DNA of 64,000 nt from Anolis sagrei (Eukaryota > Chordata > Lepidosauria > Squamata > Anolidae): positions 58,460,953 to 58,524,952 of the forward strand of contig NC_090021.1 in NCBI RefSeq assembly GCF_037176765.1. The letters are read 5' to 3'. The position numbers were made by a program, and so were the translations under genes. Below the pieces are notes generated by a model, which was not told the DNA's origin, made no database searches, and saw only the letters and a program-made list of their open reading frames with translations. Below, one piece after another: positions 10,896 to 24,100 of the stretch. Positions within the stretch are counted from its first letter, which is position 1. Each line of letters starts with the position of its first letter.

Positions 10896-10909
10896 GGGTG
10901 CATCTACAC

Positions 10910-11319
10910 CAGTGTTTCCCAACCTGGGGTCTGCAAGAACGAAAATATGGTTTGTGGCATCACCATTACTATACCGTTGCCTCGAAAGCACACTGAAACG
11001 AGAGTGACTTGTCTCTTAGAGTGCCTAGGCAATGGGGATGTTGGAAGGGGAGAGACTGACTGCCTACGAAAGATTGCTACTACCACATCAGCTCTAGAGG
11101 ATTAAATATGGTTTTCTATGGCTAAGCAGATGGCGACTACTGGATGGCTTATGTTCTGTATCAGAAACTAGAGCTGATGTGGTTTATCCAATGCAATCTT
11201 CTGAATCAGCACACCAAATAACCAAAGCAAATCTAAAGTTGACCAAAAACTGATTTGTAATCCTTTTGGTACTAATGTTGGAGAGTGGTCCCTGGTCAAA
11301 AAAAGGTTGGGAACCACAG
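10910..11319. mobile_element. hAT element with perfect 8-bp target duplication
   Basis: Starts cagtgtttcccaacc and ends ggttgggaaccacag. It is flanked by atctacac at 10902-10909 and 11320-11327, an exact 8-bp repeat. The interior (tctgtatcagaaactagagc, gttggagagtggtccctgg) is shared with the element at 22531-22808. It is non-autonomous, with no transposase frame. Confidence 0.85.
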
Positions 11320-11365
11320 ATCTACACAGTAGAAATGCAGTTTGACACTGCTTTAATTGCCATGA

Positions 11366-11632
11366 AGCCAGGAGCCCCCAGTGGTGCAATGGGTTAAACC
11401 CTTGTGCCAGCAGGACGGCTTGGAAGTTCAAATCCGGGGAGAGCATGGATAAGCTCCCTCTGTCAGCTCAAGCTCCCCATGCGGGAACAGGAAAGAAACC
11501 TCCCAAAAGGATGGTAAAACATAAACATCCAGGCATCTCCTGGGCAATGTCCTTGCAGATAGCCAATTCTCTTACACCAGAAACAACTTGCAGTTTCTCA
11601 AGTCATTCCTGACACGATTTTTCCCCCCAAGA
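11366..11632 (+). mobile_element. tRNA-derived SINE, GGAGCCCC family
   Basis: Head ggagcccccagtggtgcaatgggttaaa with a B-box-like gttcaaatccgggg and tail cagtttctcaagtcattcctgacacga. It is full length compared with the copy at 46684. It lies within the GGGTGCATCTACAC MITE. Confidence 0.75.
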
Positions 11633-11712
11633 ATCAATGCTATGCGGTTTGGTAGGAAACTAGTATTCTTTGCAGAAAGAGCTAAAGATCTTGCAAAACT
11701 GAAAATACCATA

Positions 11713-13474
11713 ATTTCATAGCAGATGTTTGCCTTAAATAATTGTAACAATAATATCAGCAATGCCCTCAGTACAACTTAAATAGGGGGAATCAAGATTT
11801 CTCCTACCCCGCCCCATTGGCATTGCATACCAAACTACATAATAAACATACAGTAAATACCAATGATCTATTCAGAACAGAGCATGTAAACATAAATGCA
11901 GCTTAGTAAGGAAACACAATATATGACACTAAAGTTGTTGAAAGTCATGGTGTCATTTTACTAATAGTGGGCACAATGAAATGGTCAATACTCTGTGGCT
12001 AACAATTCCCTCAACTTTTAAGCATGACCATAAAATGCTGCTGCTAGAAAAAGTCACGATACACCGATGCGCTGTGGTGAGATAAAGAAAACAAATGTGG
12101 AACATAAACTCCCTCAGTACATGTTCTTCTTTTTGGAGATATAATTTACTATGACTTTTAGAGGAATTTTAAAGACGTTAGCTGCACACATCTTCAAATG
12201 ACATTTATCATGAGCATGATTTTTCCCTAGTCCCAATAAGAAAACTTGGTAAGGAAATAAATTAATTTAATCCTTCAGCCTTCAAAATACCTCCTCTGAA
12301 GCACATATACAATGAACAATTTCAATTTTATTTCATCAAATACTCTTGTTCCCATTCCCATTTGTAGTGATCAGCAGCCGAATCAACTGGTGCTATGATT
12401 TTAGTCTTTCTGTTGGCAGGGTGCCCACCATTGTGCCACGCTGCACGAATCAATGCATACTCACTGAGCCAAGTCATTCTAATTAATTTCAAAGTTAATT
12501 TCTGCAACAAAAAAATAGCTCAGAAGTATCAATAAACTTTACTAATAGATCTGTCATCATTGTTACAATAACATTATAAGTCTAAGTGTTTTGTAACAGC
12601 CTGCTCAAGCATTCATTCTCAAACTGTCTCTCAGAACATGTTAGAACGTATCTTCTGTTTGCCACAGGGAATGAGCAGTTCCAATTAAGGTAATCACTCC
12701 TAAATTAGGAGTTTAGGAATTAATTCAAAGCAACTAAAATATCTGAAATCACAGAGACTCTGGCAAACCCGAATATTTAGGAACAATCAAACACTAGCCC
12801 TTGATCATTCTTTGTGAACTAAGTATTTGATTTCTTCTAATCACAATTCAGGATTGTGTGCCCTCAAGGTGGTGGTTCATGTGACACAAACTCAGGTAAT
12901 TACTATGTAGTTTATAACAATTTCTCTGTTAATTTACTAAAACACAGAAGCTGCTCCAAACATTGAAAAATCAGGGTCGTTTTATTTAAGCAGGCCAGAA
13001 CTTGAAAGATCTGAATGACACCTAATACTCTGAAGGTAGTTGAACAAAAGCCAAACTTAAGTCAAGGAAATGCATTTGATGATCATAGCTTTTAAAAGCA
13101 ACAGCAAAAAAAGAAAGAGAGAGAGAGGATTTTTCTATGTCATCTACTCAGTGACAAAAACAAAGCTGAAGGGCACTGGGTCATCTTAATTATCAACGAC
13201 AGCAAGGATTCTTAACCAAGGGTTGATTGATGCATTAAGAGAATCCATGAACCAAACATACAAATAGTACTTTTTTCTTTCTTTCTTTCTTTCAATTTGT
13301 TATTGCTATTTTTGTTTAAAAAAATACACATTTAAACATCAGATTATGTGATCAAGGCACGGATTTTGTCCAAACAATTGTAGGCTGAACATAGTCATGA
13401 AGCACATCACTACCACCATCGTGCTAGAAACAAATAGCTAATTTTCATCAAATAAGTAATTCTCATCAAATAAG
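11713..13474. other. Intergenic or EDARADD 3' UTR; candidate poly(A) signals
   Basis: No supported exon. Reading the minus strand as continuation of EDARADD, AATAAA hexamers occur at 12981-12986 and 12327-12332, giving possible 3' UTRs of about 1.8 and 2.5 kb. Neither can be confirmed without transcripts. A short (TTTC)n run lies at 13271-13293. A 60-residue minus-strand frame at 12328-12510 has an unusually ordinary-looking composition but no similarity I recognise. Confidence 0.35.
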
Positions 13475-13685
13475 ACAGGTTCGAGGTTCAAATCCGGGGA
13501 GAGTGTGGATGAGCTCCATCTGTCACCTCCAGCTCCCCATGTGGGGACATGGGAGAAGCCTCCCACAAAGATGGCAAATCATCAAAACATTCGGACATCC
13601 CTTGAACAATGTCCTTGCAGATGGACAATTATCTCACACAAGAAGTTACTTACAGTTTCTCAAGTCACTCCTAACATGGAAAAAA
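13475..13685 (+). mobile_element. 5'-truncated GGAGCCCC-family SINE with target duplication
   Basis: Begins within the head (acaggttcgaggttcaaatc) and runs through the usual body to ctcaagtcactcctaacatgg and an A-rich end. Flanked by atcaaataag at 13465-13474 and 13686-13695. Confidence 0.8.
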
Positions 13686-13695
13686 ATCAAATAAG

Positions 13696-14138
13696 TCCAT
13701 GACCTTGTCTGCCCCCTCCAAAATTAAGTATCACTGAGCTCCAGCATCCTGCTGTAAAAAAGCCTTCCTCCGTGTGTAGACCTATTTCCTTGTTATTACT
13801 GTTGTTGCTGACATTGATTTGCATTATTTTTCTTGGCAAGGAAGAGAGGGAGAATAAGGTGAGTTCCTTATCCTCATCTCCACGTCTGTTGATTCATGCA
13901 GACATGGCAGGCAAACGTAAATAGGAATAAGAGGGAATAGCGAGACTGAGGACTCTGGAGGTTAGAAGTCCTGTGGTGGTCTGATCGTCTTGGGAGATGC
14001 CTACTAATTCCATGCTAGGCCTTGGCAATCTTGTGTTAGGTTACTGAGAAGTACATTGTCTGTCCACCTAAATCTGTACATAAAAATATCTCCATGTTAA
14101 AATGGCAAATTTTGATGCAGGCATATGAGGATCTACCA
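13696..14138. other. No gene or clear repeat seen
   Basis: May be EDARADD 3' UTR; no independent evidence. Confidence 0.4.
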
Positions 14139-14274
14139 CAGTGGTTCTCAATCTGTGGGTCCCCGGGGTTTTTTGGCCTAGAACTCCCAGAAATCCCAAC
14201 CAGTTTACCAGCTGTTAGGATTTCTGGGAGTTGAAGGCCAAAACATCTGGGGACCCACAGGTTGAGAACCACTG
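14139..14274. mobile_element. hAT-type MITE just downstream of EDARADD stop
   Basis: Palindromic, cagtggttctcaatc to gttgagaaccactg, 136 bp. Flanks atctacca (14131-14138) and atctatga (14275-14282) match 6/8. It lies about 530 bp past the EDARADD stop codon, so it could be within the 3' UTR. Confidence 0.8.
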
Positions 14275-14800
14275 ATCTATGAGATTAATTCTGCCCTGCT
14301 TCCTTTCACTGATGGTGAGCAGAACTAATCTTTCAAGGGTGGGCTAGGACCCAATCGCAAAGCTGAATTCATTTTAAAAAGAAGAATCCAAGCTTCCACC
14401 CTCACTTCAATTTCACCCTTTGTGAAAAAATACAGTTACGAGAATTACGAGCAACATTTGTGAAAAAGAAGTAACAGCTTGGACAGACAGGCTAAGCCGT
14501 TTTATGAGTTTGATTTTGCGACTAGACCCTGTTTTGTGACTGTGATTCTTCTGGCTTTACTCCAAATTATCTATGCTTTCCATATAACAGATGGAAGATA
14601 CCTGAATTAGACATCAAAGTGATTAACATTTAAGAATAATCTTTGTAACTACAAAGGCTAGGTATGCAGATATATGAAACAGTTTTATGTTGTTAAAATG
14701 AACTTGTGTCTCATTTCACCAGCAAGGAAAAGCTCCTTACACATATCAGTGGCAAAGTAAAACAAGCCTCTCTGTTTTCTGCCATAGAAAGTTTGCTCTC

Positions 14801-15177
14801 TTAGAAATTATTCTGATAGGTTCCATGACCTCTCTTTGGCCATTCTTTCTCCACCCACTTCAGCAATAGCTTCTCAATATCAACCCTTTGATATAATTTA
14901 CAGAGTTCTACCAGCTGTTCCACAGTTCTGTCACTGTTCCGTAGCAAAAACTCCAGGGTGGGACTTTGTGGTTTCTGTTCCAGGAAACACAATTCATCAT
15001 AGGTCATTCCCCATTTGCTTGCAAAATTTCTCCAGTTTTTCACTGTTGGGTGCGATGGATCCAACTTGATCCTCATCATATATAGCAAGTCCTCATCATT
15101 GAGCAAGTCACTGATGGTTGGTTGGTGAGACAGACATATGGAGCAGGTGCCATTTTCTGTACAGGATTTCTTCACAG
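14801..15177 (-). CDS. EDARADD: EDARADD exon 6 (death domain, stop)
   Basis: The acceptor is attctag|CTGTG at 15178-15179. The exon supplies residues 95-219: a cysteine-rich lead-in ([12 protein letters not shown]), the whole death domain starting near TISDLLND, and the tail [16 protein letters not shown], then TAA at 14801-14803. The death domain is in a single exon, as in human. This part is the most strongly conserved and fixes the identity of the gene. Confidence 0.97.
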
Positions 15178-18100
15178 CTAGAATTACAATTATATGGCAA
15201 TTACAATTATGTGACAGAGTTGTTTGCTGGCACGTGTAAGTCGATGGCATGGATCAGATATAACAAGCCTGGTCCAATAAACCATAGTTTATCAGACTAT
15301 AATGGTTTTGTGTGTCCAAACACTTCCTTCTTCTTCCTTCCTTTCTTGCTTCTTGATGAATGCCTGGCTTCAACAAAGCTTTCTTGGTGTCTTAAATCAC
15401 AATTTCCCAAAACAACAGAAGTAGGAAATCATGATTTGAGAATATCTCCAAATCAATATATCAAACTATGACCTGAATATGAATACATAATCTTTATATC
15501 TGAGATGTACTAAGAAAAATGTGCTATTTCTAAAATAAAATGGTATATGTATGAATATTTTGATTTGGTTTTAATATATAAATTGCACCAAAAACCATAT
15601 GGACACATTAAACTGAATTATACCAGTCTTGGTATGCATAGTTCAGTCCTGCTGGCCACAGCTTCCATTATCATAGCCAAATAAAATCCTTCCTAGACTT
15701 TTTATGCAAGTTATTCTTTACTGGAGAAACCAGCAACTGGAACCTGGAGGTTACCATTGCAAAAATATGCTATAACTATATTAATAAAGCAGTATTGCTT
15801 GGTGACCTCAGGATGCCTTTCTAAAGTGGACCCATGAGCACATGTTAACACAGGCATAGGCTAACCTTGGTCCTCCAGGTGTTTTGGACTTCAACTCCCA
15901 CAATTCCTAACAGCCTACTGGCTGTTAGGAATTGTAGGAGTTGAAGTCCAGAATAGCTGGAGGGCTGAAGTTTGCTCATGCCTGTGTTAACATATTCTGA
16001 CTTATGTCAGAACTGATTAGAAGCAAGGCCTTGGATTCCATTTTCCATACTGCAACTGTACTCATTAATCTCCAAACAAGTTATGCGGACAAGTCAGCCC
16101 AGTGGCTTGCATGCATCCACTTAAAGGATCATGTTTGGAAGTCATTTTGCAATCAACCACATATCATTTTGCCACTCCCAAGGAACTGAACTAAAAGTAT
16201 CTCTTTAATTGATTTTACATGACCACAAGTCACATACTACAATCAGGTTACTTGGCAAAAATTTAGAAGAAAATTTAAATAGTTTAGAAGAGATTTTGTC
16301 ATTGCTTTTCTCTAAATCTGAGATAATGTGGTTTCCCAAAATGTGGTATCCCATAGCTGAACTGGGATTCAAACTCTGGTTTCCTGGAATCTTAGTGTAA
16401 TACTCAAACATCTACAGCATGCTGGTTTTGACAATAAATATATTAATTTTATAGTGACAGTTCCAAAGGACATTTCACAGAATGGCAAGTTAACTCTGTG
16501 TTTTATAAATACATTACAACTGTACCCTTGGTTTGCTTCTGATACAATAAATAAATAAATAGTGACAGTTCTAAATATCTAATTATCATATCAAGAAGTC
16601 AATTATGACAATACATGTGGATATAGTCAGGCACTGTGTTACCTGTAGGTGATTCACCAGTACTGCTTTGACTGTCATCATCTTCTTCTGGCTAGAAACA
16701 AAAATAATCTTGCATTAAAGTCATGTTTAAAAGAAAGAAAAGGTATTTTAAATTCTTACCCTATCAAATCTGTATCTATAATTGTAAGTACTGCCCTATA
16801 TTTCTCTAACCAGAGGAGGACTGGTAGGAATTAGCCATTGTATGCCATATTCTAAATGCTTTAGTCAAGCTTTGGGAATGGTTCTCAGGAGTAATGCAGT
16901 GCAAAAGGGCAATACCTAGCCCCTTTCTACACAGCTGTATAGAATCCACATTAACTGGATTATATAGCAGTGTGGACACTGATAACCCAGTTCAAAGGAG
17001 ATATTATGGATTATCTGCCTTGATATTCTAGGTTATATGGTGATGTGGAAGGACAGTATGTTTGAAAAAGACCTTGGAATCCTCGTGGACAACAAGTTAA
17101 ACATGAGACAACAATGTCATATGGCGTCAAAAAAGCCAATGGGATTTTGGCCTGCACAAAAGGGAGTCTAGTGTCTAGATCCAGGGAAGGCATTCTATCC
17201 CTCTATTTTGCCTTGGTCAGACCACACCTGGAATACAGTGTCCAGTTCTGGGCACCGCAATTGAAGAGAGATGTTGACAAGCTGGAATGTGTCCAGAGGA
17301 GGGCAATTAAAATTATCAAGAGTCTGGAGAACAAAATCTAGGAGGAGCGACTTAAAGAGCTGGGCATGTTCAGCCTGCAGAAGAGAAAGCTGAGAGGAGA
17401 CATGATGGCCATGTATAAATATGTGAGAGGAAGTCATAGAGAGGAGGGAGAAAACTTGTTTTCTGCTGCCCTGGAGACTAGAACATGGAACAATGGCTTC
17501 AAACTTCAAGAATGTTAATTCCACCTGAACATGAGGAAGAATTTCCTGACTGTGAGAGCTGTTCAGCAGTGGAACTCTCTGCCCCAGAGTGTGGTGGAGG
17601 CTCCTTCTTTGGAGGCCATCTGTCAGGGGTACTTTGAATGCAATTTTCCCGCTTCTTAGCAGGGGGTTGGACTGGATGGCCCACAAGGTCTCTTCCAACT
17701 CTATGATTCTATTATTCTAGTTTTAAAAAGTATTAACTATGGCAAGACACTAAGCTTTGATATAACAGCAGCAGATACTTTTGTTATTACCAAATTGCTA
17801 CATGCATTCCCCCCTCTTTTCATTACCGTTTCCAAGATAAAAGCAAGATGGGGGTTTTCCCCTTCAATATTTTAAGTAAAGTACAGCCGGCTTTTGTATA
17901 GCATTATCACGTAGCTTTCTGGAGCAGATTGTGAGCATTGCATGCAAATACAAGTAAACTGTACAGTTGTATAATACACTGTAATCAGACACCTTATCCA
18001 CCTTAACAGTATCAGTACATCCATTCCAAAAATAACTTACATACTAAGGTATGATCATGGCAACAATGTCTAATTTATTTGATTTAAAATAGCAGGAGGT

Positions 18101-21100
18101 GCAGATAAAAATCCCCCTCCTTTAATTAAACAGTCTTGTATTCAGTGTTGACTGTGCTAAACCCAGTGTTTCTCCAAAATTGGTAAAGTAGACATGTTGT
18201 CTTTGTATCTGATATGTTTCTAAATGTTACATAATGGCATACTTCTGACAAGGAACATTTCTTCAAGAGGCTTTTCATTTCCAGTATTATGTTAATGTTG
18301 TGTTTTTGTTTTTATCGAAGTTGCACAAGCTTCGGATATTATTCAGTTGCGGATTTGTCCCTCCAGTCTTCCAAGAGCTTAGTGCTTAAGTGCTTGGTGA
18401 GAGTGACTGGCACTTTTCCTCCCATTGTGTCAGAAACTGGTAGGTAAAGGTAAATGTTTTCCCCTGACATTAAGTCCAGTTGTGTCCAACTCTGGGGGTT
18501 GGTATTCATCTCTATTTCTAAGCCGGCATTGTCCATAGATGCCTCCAAGGTCATGTGGCGAGCATGACTGCATGGAGCGCCATTACCTTCCCACCGAAGC
18601 AGTACCTATTGATCTACTCACATTTGCATGTTTTCGAACTGTTAGGTTGGAAGAAGATGGAGCTAACAGCAGGAACTCACCTCGCTCTCCAGATTTGAAC
18701 CAGCAACCTTTCGGTCAGCAAGTTCAGCAGTTCAGCGGTTTAACCCACTGCATTACTGGGGGCTCCTCCAGAAACTGGTACCATATCTATACCCATTGGC
18801 TACAACAATTCCTTGGTTTCCTGGAAGCTCTCAGAGCCTAGAAAGAGATGTCGCAGGGACTGGCACTACTTTGCGTGGCACAGGCCTAGCCATTATCCAC
18901 ATTTGAAAGTGGGCTGGATTGATCTGCACTGAAAGGGTTAAGGGGAAGACAAAACTGACTCCTGACTTCTCTGTTATCCTAAAGTTTATCTATCTGTATC
19001 AGGGAGGGTTCCCCCCCCCTTTTTTTTTTAAGGCTTGGAGAAGACAGTCATGTTTCTCCTGCCAGACTGCCAGGAGACATGAGGAATAATCCTCAACACC
19101 TCAATATTTTACAGCACGTCCCACTTATAGGCTGTACTGTTATTTGAAACAGACTGCTTTCCTGTGAATTGTCTGAAAATTTAAGGAGCCTAGAAAATGC
19201 CCTGCAGCAATCAGTTCTTTGCCAAAAATATGAGAACTGCCCAACTGGATCAGACCTGTCTGGGATTATGTTTTTGTGCAGCTGTCTGATAGATCCCTTT
19301 GGAAAACTAAAAAGGAGTGAACTCTCTCTTGAAATAGGCATTTTTCACTTGTAATAACTAACAGAAGATAGCAATGTATGTGGCCACTTCCACACAGCTG
19401 AATAAAATCCCACATTATCTGCTTTGAACTGCATTGTGGACTCAGATAACCCAATTCAAAGCAGATATTGTGGGATTTACTGCATTTAGATTCTGGGATA
19501 TAGGGCTGTGTGGAAGCCCCCTCTGTCCATCCAAACAGGAATAAACTCCAAGTGGATGTCTTATTAAATGGTAGAGAAATTGCCTGTGAAATAGGATAAC
19601 AAAACCTTGCAGAGTATGAAGAAATTGGATGATGTTTTCCAAAACAGTGTGCTCACTGGTTTACTCAGTATGGTTTATTTCCAAGCTATCTAAACAAAAT
19701 TTACAGAAACTGAAAAAATGCTTAGGCTATGCATTCATTTGCTACAAAATGCAATTTCGAAGCTCTATACCAAAGCAATTTGATACATTTTGATTTGTAC
19801 ATAATATTCTACTCCTAGCCAACAATTGCTGACATCTATAATTCATTTTTCTTCATTGTTTAAATGGAATATTTTAGAAACAAACTCTATGAATGTAATA
19901 TCAAAAATTATCTGTTTATATTGTAATGAAACTGACTCAGGAGAGGCTTTGAAAAGTAACAGTGGGAATACCAGAGGAAGAATTAGTTTAAAGCAGGATG
20001 AAATTGGTGTGTGGCATGTACACATTTTAGAATGAACTGCAGAAGTTTTGCTTTGTTCATTCAAATAGTAGGGCACCAAATTCTACATAACATCAAAGAT
20101 AATCTGGGTTGTTGTAGGTTTTTCAGGCTGCATGGCCATGTTCAAGAAGCATTCTCTCCTGACATTTCACCTGCATCCATAGCAGACATCCTCAGAGGGT
20201 GTGAGGTCTAACCTCACAACCTCTGAAGATGCCTGGCATAGATGCAGGCAAAACGTCAGGAGAGAATGCTTCTAGAACATTGCCATGCAGCCTGAAAAAA
20301 CTACAATAACCCAGTGATTCCAGCCATGAAAACCTTTGACAATACATCAAAGATAATCCTTTCTAAATCAGAGGTGGTATATATTTAAGAAACGGTCACA
20401 CTAAACCACAGCATGAGCTTCTGTCTCTAGGATGTGTGCTTCAATATCCATGAAAATTGCTGTGCACTTTCTAGAATGTTTGTTGTTGTTACTTATACCC
20501 CACTTTTTCTCTCCAAAGAAGACTCAAAGCAACTAAGATTAAAAGCATTTTAATGTAAGTGTAATGATCCAGGAGGTAGCCAGGACTGTAGTACTGTAGT
20601 CGATGGGAGGAAAGCCAGTCCAACCTGATGCCACAGCCATATTCACAACATGCTTCCCTGGCAGATGTGCCTTGAAAATCCCGCTGCTATGCCTCTGTGA
20701 CACCCTGGCTACAAGATGGCCATTTTTGCTTGAAACACAGTTTTAAAAATCACCATGTTCCGAATTGTCAGTTTATCAGGCTCCTTCTACATTGCCATAT
20801 AATCCAGAGTATCAAAGCAGATAATTCAGATTATATGGCAGTGCAGAAGAGGCCTCAGATAACTCTTTATTAATTGCTCCTGACTTGAATTCCCAAACCA
20901 GTCTTCAAATAGATTTTCAGGTGACTAAAGTATAGGTGTAAAAATAAGTGTTCGTTCCATTTTTTATCTCTCCGCAAACATTGTCAAAACATACATAAAG
21001 AAATGAAAAGGCAAAAGTTCTTCCTCGAGATTATATCTACTAGGATAGACACAATACACTGCACATTCAAATAATAAAGGCACTAGTTATAAAGTACTGC

Positions 21101-24100
21101 CATTTAACAAGACTATTTTTTATTGCCTGTTGATAAATTGCAAGACCAGACAAAACTATAAATTTGTCTTGCATGTAATGGAAGAAGAGAAAAACCAGTA
21201 TATCCTGAAGGCAAAACATGGCTTCTGCAAATCTAAATATAGGGAAGCATTTGTATGTAAGAATACATTTCAGTGCTTTAAAAATGTTCACTGTAGGCAG
21301 GCTTCCAAATTGTGATGCAAGACACAATTGTATATTTTTATCTTTGCCAGCTGAGAGAGGCCCAGTGACATTGGTGGAACTCACAATTGCCATGGAAGAT
21401 TTGATGGAAAATGTGAGATGCATCAGCGTAGCACTCCGCCAGACATGTTATCCCTCTGACAAAGACACAACAGCAGAATAGCCAAAATGGGACAGTCATG
21501 AGCGGAGAGGGACGCACACAGGACACCTTTTCCTCATTCTGACTTATATTTCAAGGACCGCATTCTGGCTTGGGACTCACTACCTTCTCTCTCTCCACAA
21601 TGCACTCTCCCATTCTATACCACTTTCTGGGCAGGCAACCCACACTGAAAAAGTGGAAGATACAAATGTGTGTGAAGTATTCTGAGCTTTTTATATCTAT
21701 GGGTTTTCCAATAGGATAGTTGAACAGTGCATTGTTTACCTGTTGTATCAGGCCCGAATCTGACGTTAGGCTCCTAATGTTGACAGACGCTATTTCCAAG
21801 GTCACTTTTTCTGTTTGGTACTCTTCATCTAAAAGACAAACATTCCTAAATGTTAGCAACCTTCAGAACTCTTGATCAAAACACTTCTAAATTTCTACAA
21901 GATGTTGATTGCACAAATTAAGAGATAACACAGAGGCTAAACATGATCAAATAGAGTTCTTGATTGCGAAATGAAGAGTTATTGGTTTCCCTATTTGCAG
22001 ATTTCTTTCTGTATTAAATTGGGGGGGGGGGGGAACGCTCTGATGTGAGTCCTGCTACATACATTGGACCTTTTAACCTAAGACAGGCCCACATTTGTCA
22101 TGATAACTATTACCTTTTGCAGAAAATTGCCATTCCTTCCTGTGCCATATGACTATTGGATTTCCATTTCTATCACACGAGACATGCTGGCTAAGGTTAA
22201 TGGGATCTGGAGTACACTGTAGGCTCTAAAGCAGGCATGGGCAAACTTCGACCCTCCAGGTGTTTTGGACTTCAACTCCCACAATTCCTAACAGCCTCAG
22301 GCCCCTTCCTTAAGCAGCTGGGGAGGGGAGGGGAGGGCCTGATACTGTTAGGAATTGTGGGAGTTGAAGTCCAAAACACCTGGATGGTGAAGTTTGCCCA
22401 TGCCTGGTCTAAAGGATATATATGTGTTCATTTAATCTGATTCCTGTTATATGAATTCAGTCAGCACAAATATCCTACACGAGTATACAGATAGCCACCA
22501 TATTCAACAGTAGCATTATAAAGCTTAAAGCAGTGGTTACCAACTTGAAGGCCACAAGACCTAAAATAAGGTCTGTGGCTCTAGATTATTAAATATGGTT
22601 GTCCGTGGGCAAGCAGATTGCGAGTACTGGATAGCATATGTTCTGTATCAGAAACTAGAGCTGATGTGGTCTATTCAAGGCAATTTTCTGAATCAGCACC
22701 GCAAATAACCAAAGCAAATCTAAAGTTGACCAAAAATGATTTGTAACCCTTTTGGTACTAATGTTGGAGAGTGGTCCCTGGTTAAAAAAAAAAAGTTGAA
22801 AACCACTGGTTTAAAGAAACCATGGAAAACTGAAGACCACATAAAATCACCTGAGAAACCTTGATGGGTTGAAATCTAATCACACATCCATTGTTTTTAA
22901 AAAAGCAATTTTTGCTAATCACCCTGCAGAGGGTTTATAAAAAGTTGCTACTAATACTAGAAATTCACAAGGAAATATTGGCATAGAATCAAATGGATGT
23001 CAGGGCAAAAACAAGTACAACTGAATTTCCCACCAAATTCTGAGACTTTTGGCAAGTCTGAAGATGATCATAAATTAAAAAAATGATGATTGCAAAAAGC
23101 TGCCAGCTTTGTAAGATAACAAGAAACATTTAGGTCTTGGAAGTCACACTGTGAATAGCAAGTTGTATTCTGCTTACATTGTGGCAATAGAAAGCAGACA
23201 ACCGGAATGGTTTCTGAATATACCCTTTAAAATATTGTCATTGTTCTTGTGTTGGTTATGAACTGGGGAAAATGGATATGATTTGTTCCCAATCACTATC
23301 CGCCCCTTCCATTCATTCCAGGTTTCATTTTTGACAGTGTTATCTTCGCATTTCATTGTGCCCATGGCTCAATACCTGCACGTATCTCCCATTGTCTGGA
23401 AAAAAAACATTTCTCACAGGGTCACAGTGAACCAGAATAGCCTGAAGCACACATAGGGTTCCACACACACACACACATATGAATCACATATTATTTGCCT
23501 TACCTTTGGGTAATGCTGTATCTTGAACTGGGTACTTTTCTGTCTCTCCAAAAAACTGAAAGGAGGAGGACAAAATTTATATTGATTATTGTTCTTGTGT
23601 TGGTGTTCCACAAAGTTGGAAAAGTCTACTCCTGCCATTCAGGGACACACAACCAAAGTACTCCTGACAGATGGCCATCCAGCCTTTGCTTAAAATCTCC
23701 AGCAAAGGCAATTCTACCACACTCCAAGACTGTGAGTTCCACTGTTGAACAGTTGTTACAGTCAATAAGTTCTTCCTAATGTTTAGGTGGAATCCTTTTT
23801 TCCTGCAATTTGAATCCATTACTCCATATCCTAATCTCGAGAACAACAGAAAACAAACCTGTTTCCTCCTCAATGTGACATCCTTTCAGATATTTAAACA
23901 TGGCTGTCATGTTCCCTCTTATCCATCTCTTCCACAAGCTAAAGATACCCAGCTCCCTAAGCTGCTCCTCATAGGGCTTGGCTTCCAATCTTCTATTATT
24001 TTGGTAGCCCTTCTACTAAGTGCATTTTCTACGCAGTTGTTTTCAAGCTTGTGAAATGTTAACTCATTCCTCTCAGTTATATCTGTATAGCATGTGGCTA

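Larger units (their letters stand above)
10896..11712. mobile_element. GGGTGCATCTACAC-family MITE carrying two nested elements
   Basis: The MITE starts gggtgcatctacac at 10896, resumes after the hAT element at 11320 (cagtagaaatgcagtttgaca), and again after a SINE at about 11633 (caatgctatgcggtttgg ... cataatttcatagcag). The pieces match the order seen in the copy at 2704-2921. Confidence 0.6.

Noticed and set aside
12328-12510. 60-residue minus-strand frame with a protein-like composition (EYALIRAAWHNGGHPANRKT)
   Set aside because: I recognise no family, the start has no support, and no splice context links it to EDARADD. A conservation check would be needed to revive it.
17195-17698. 167-residue minus-strand frame
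   Set aside because: Antisense of the CR1 fragment at 17054-17713.
21218-21481. 87-residue plus-strand frame in EDARADD intron 4
   Set aside because: No similarity; overlaps equally long frames on the other strand, typical of chance in intron DNA.
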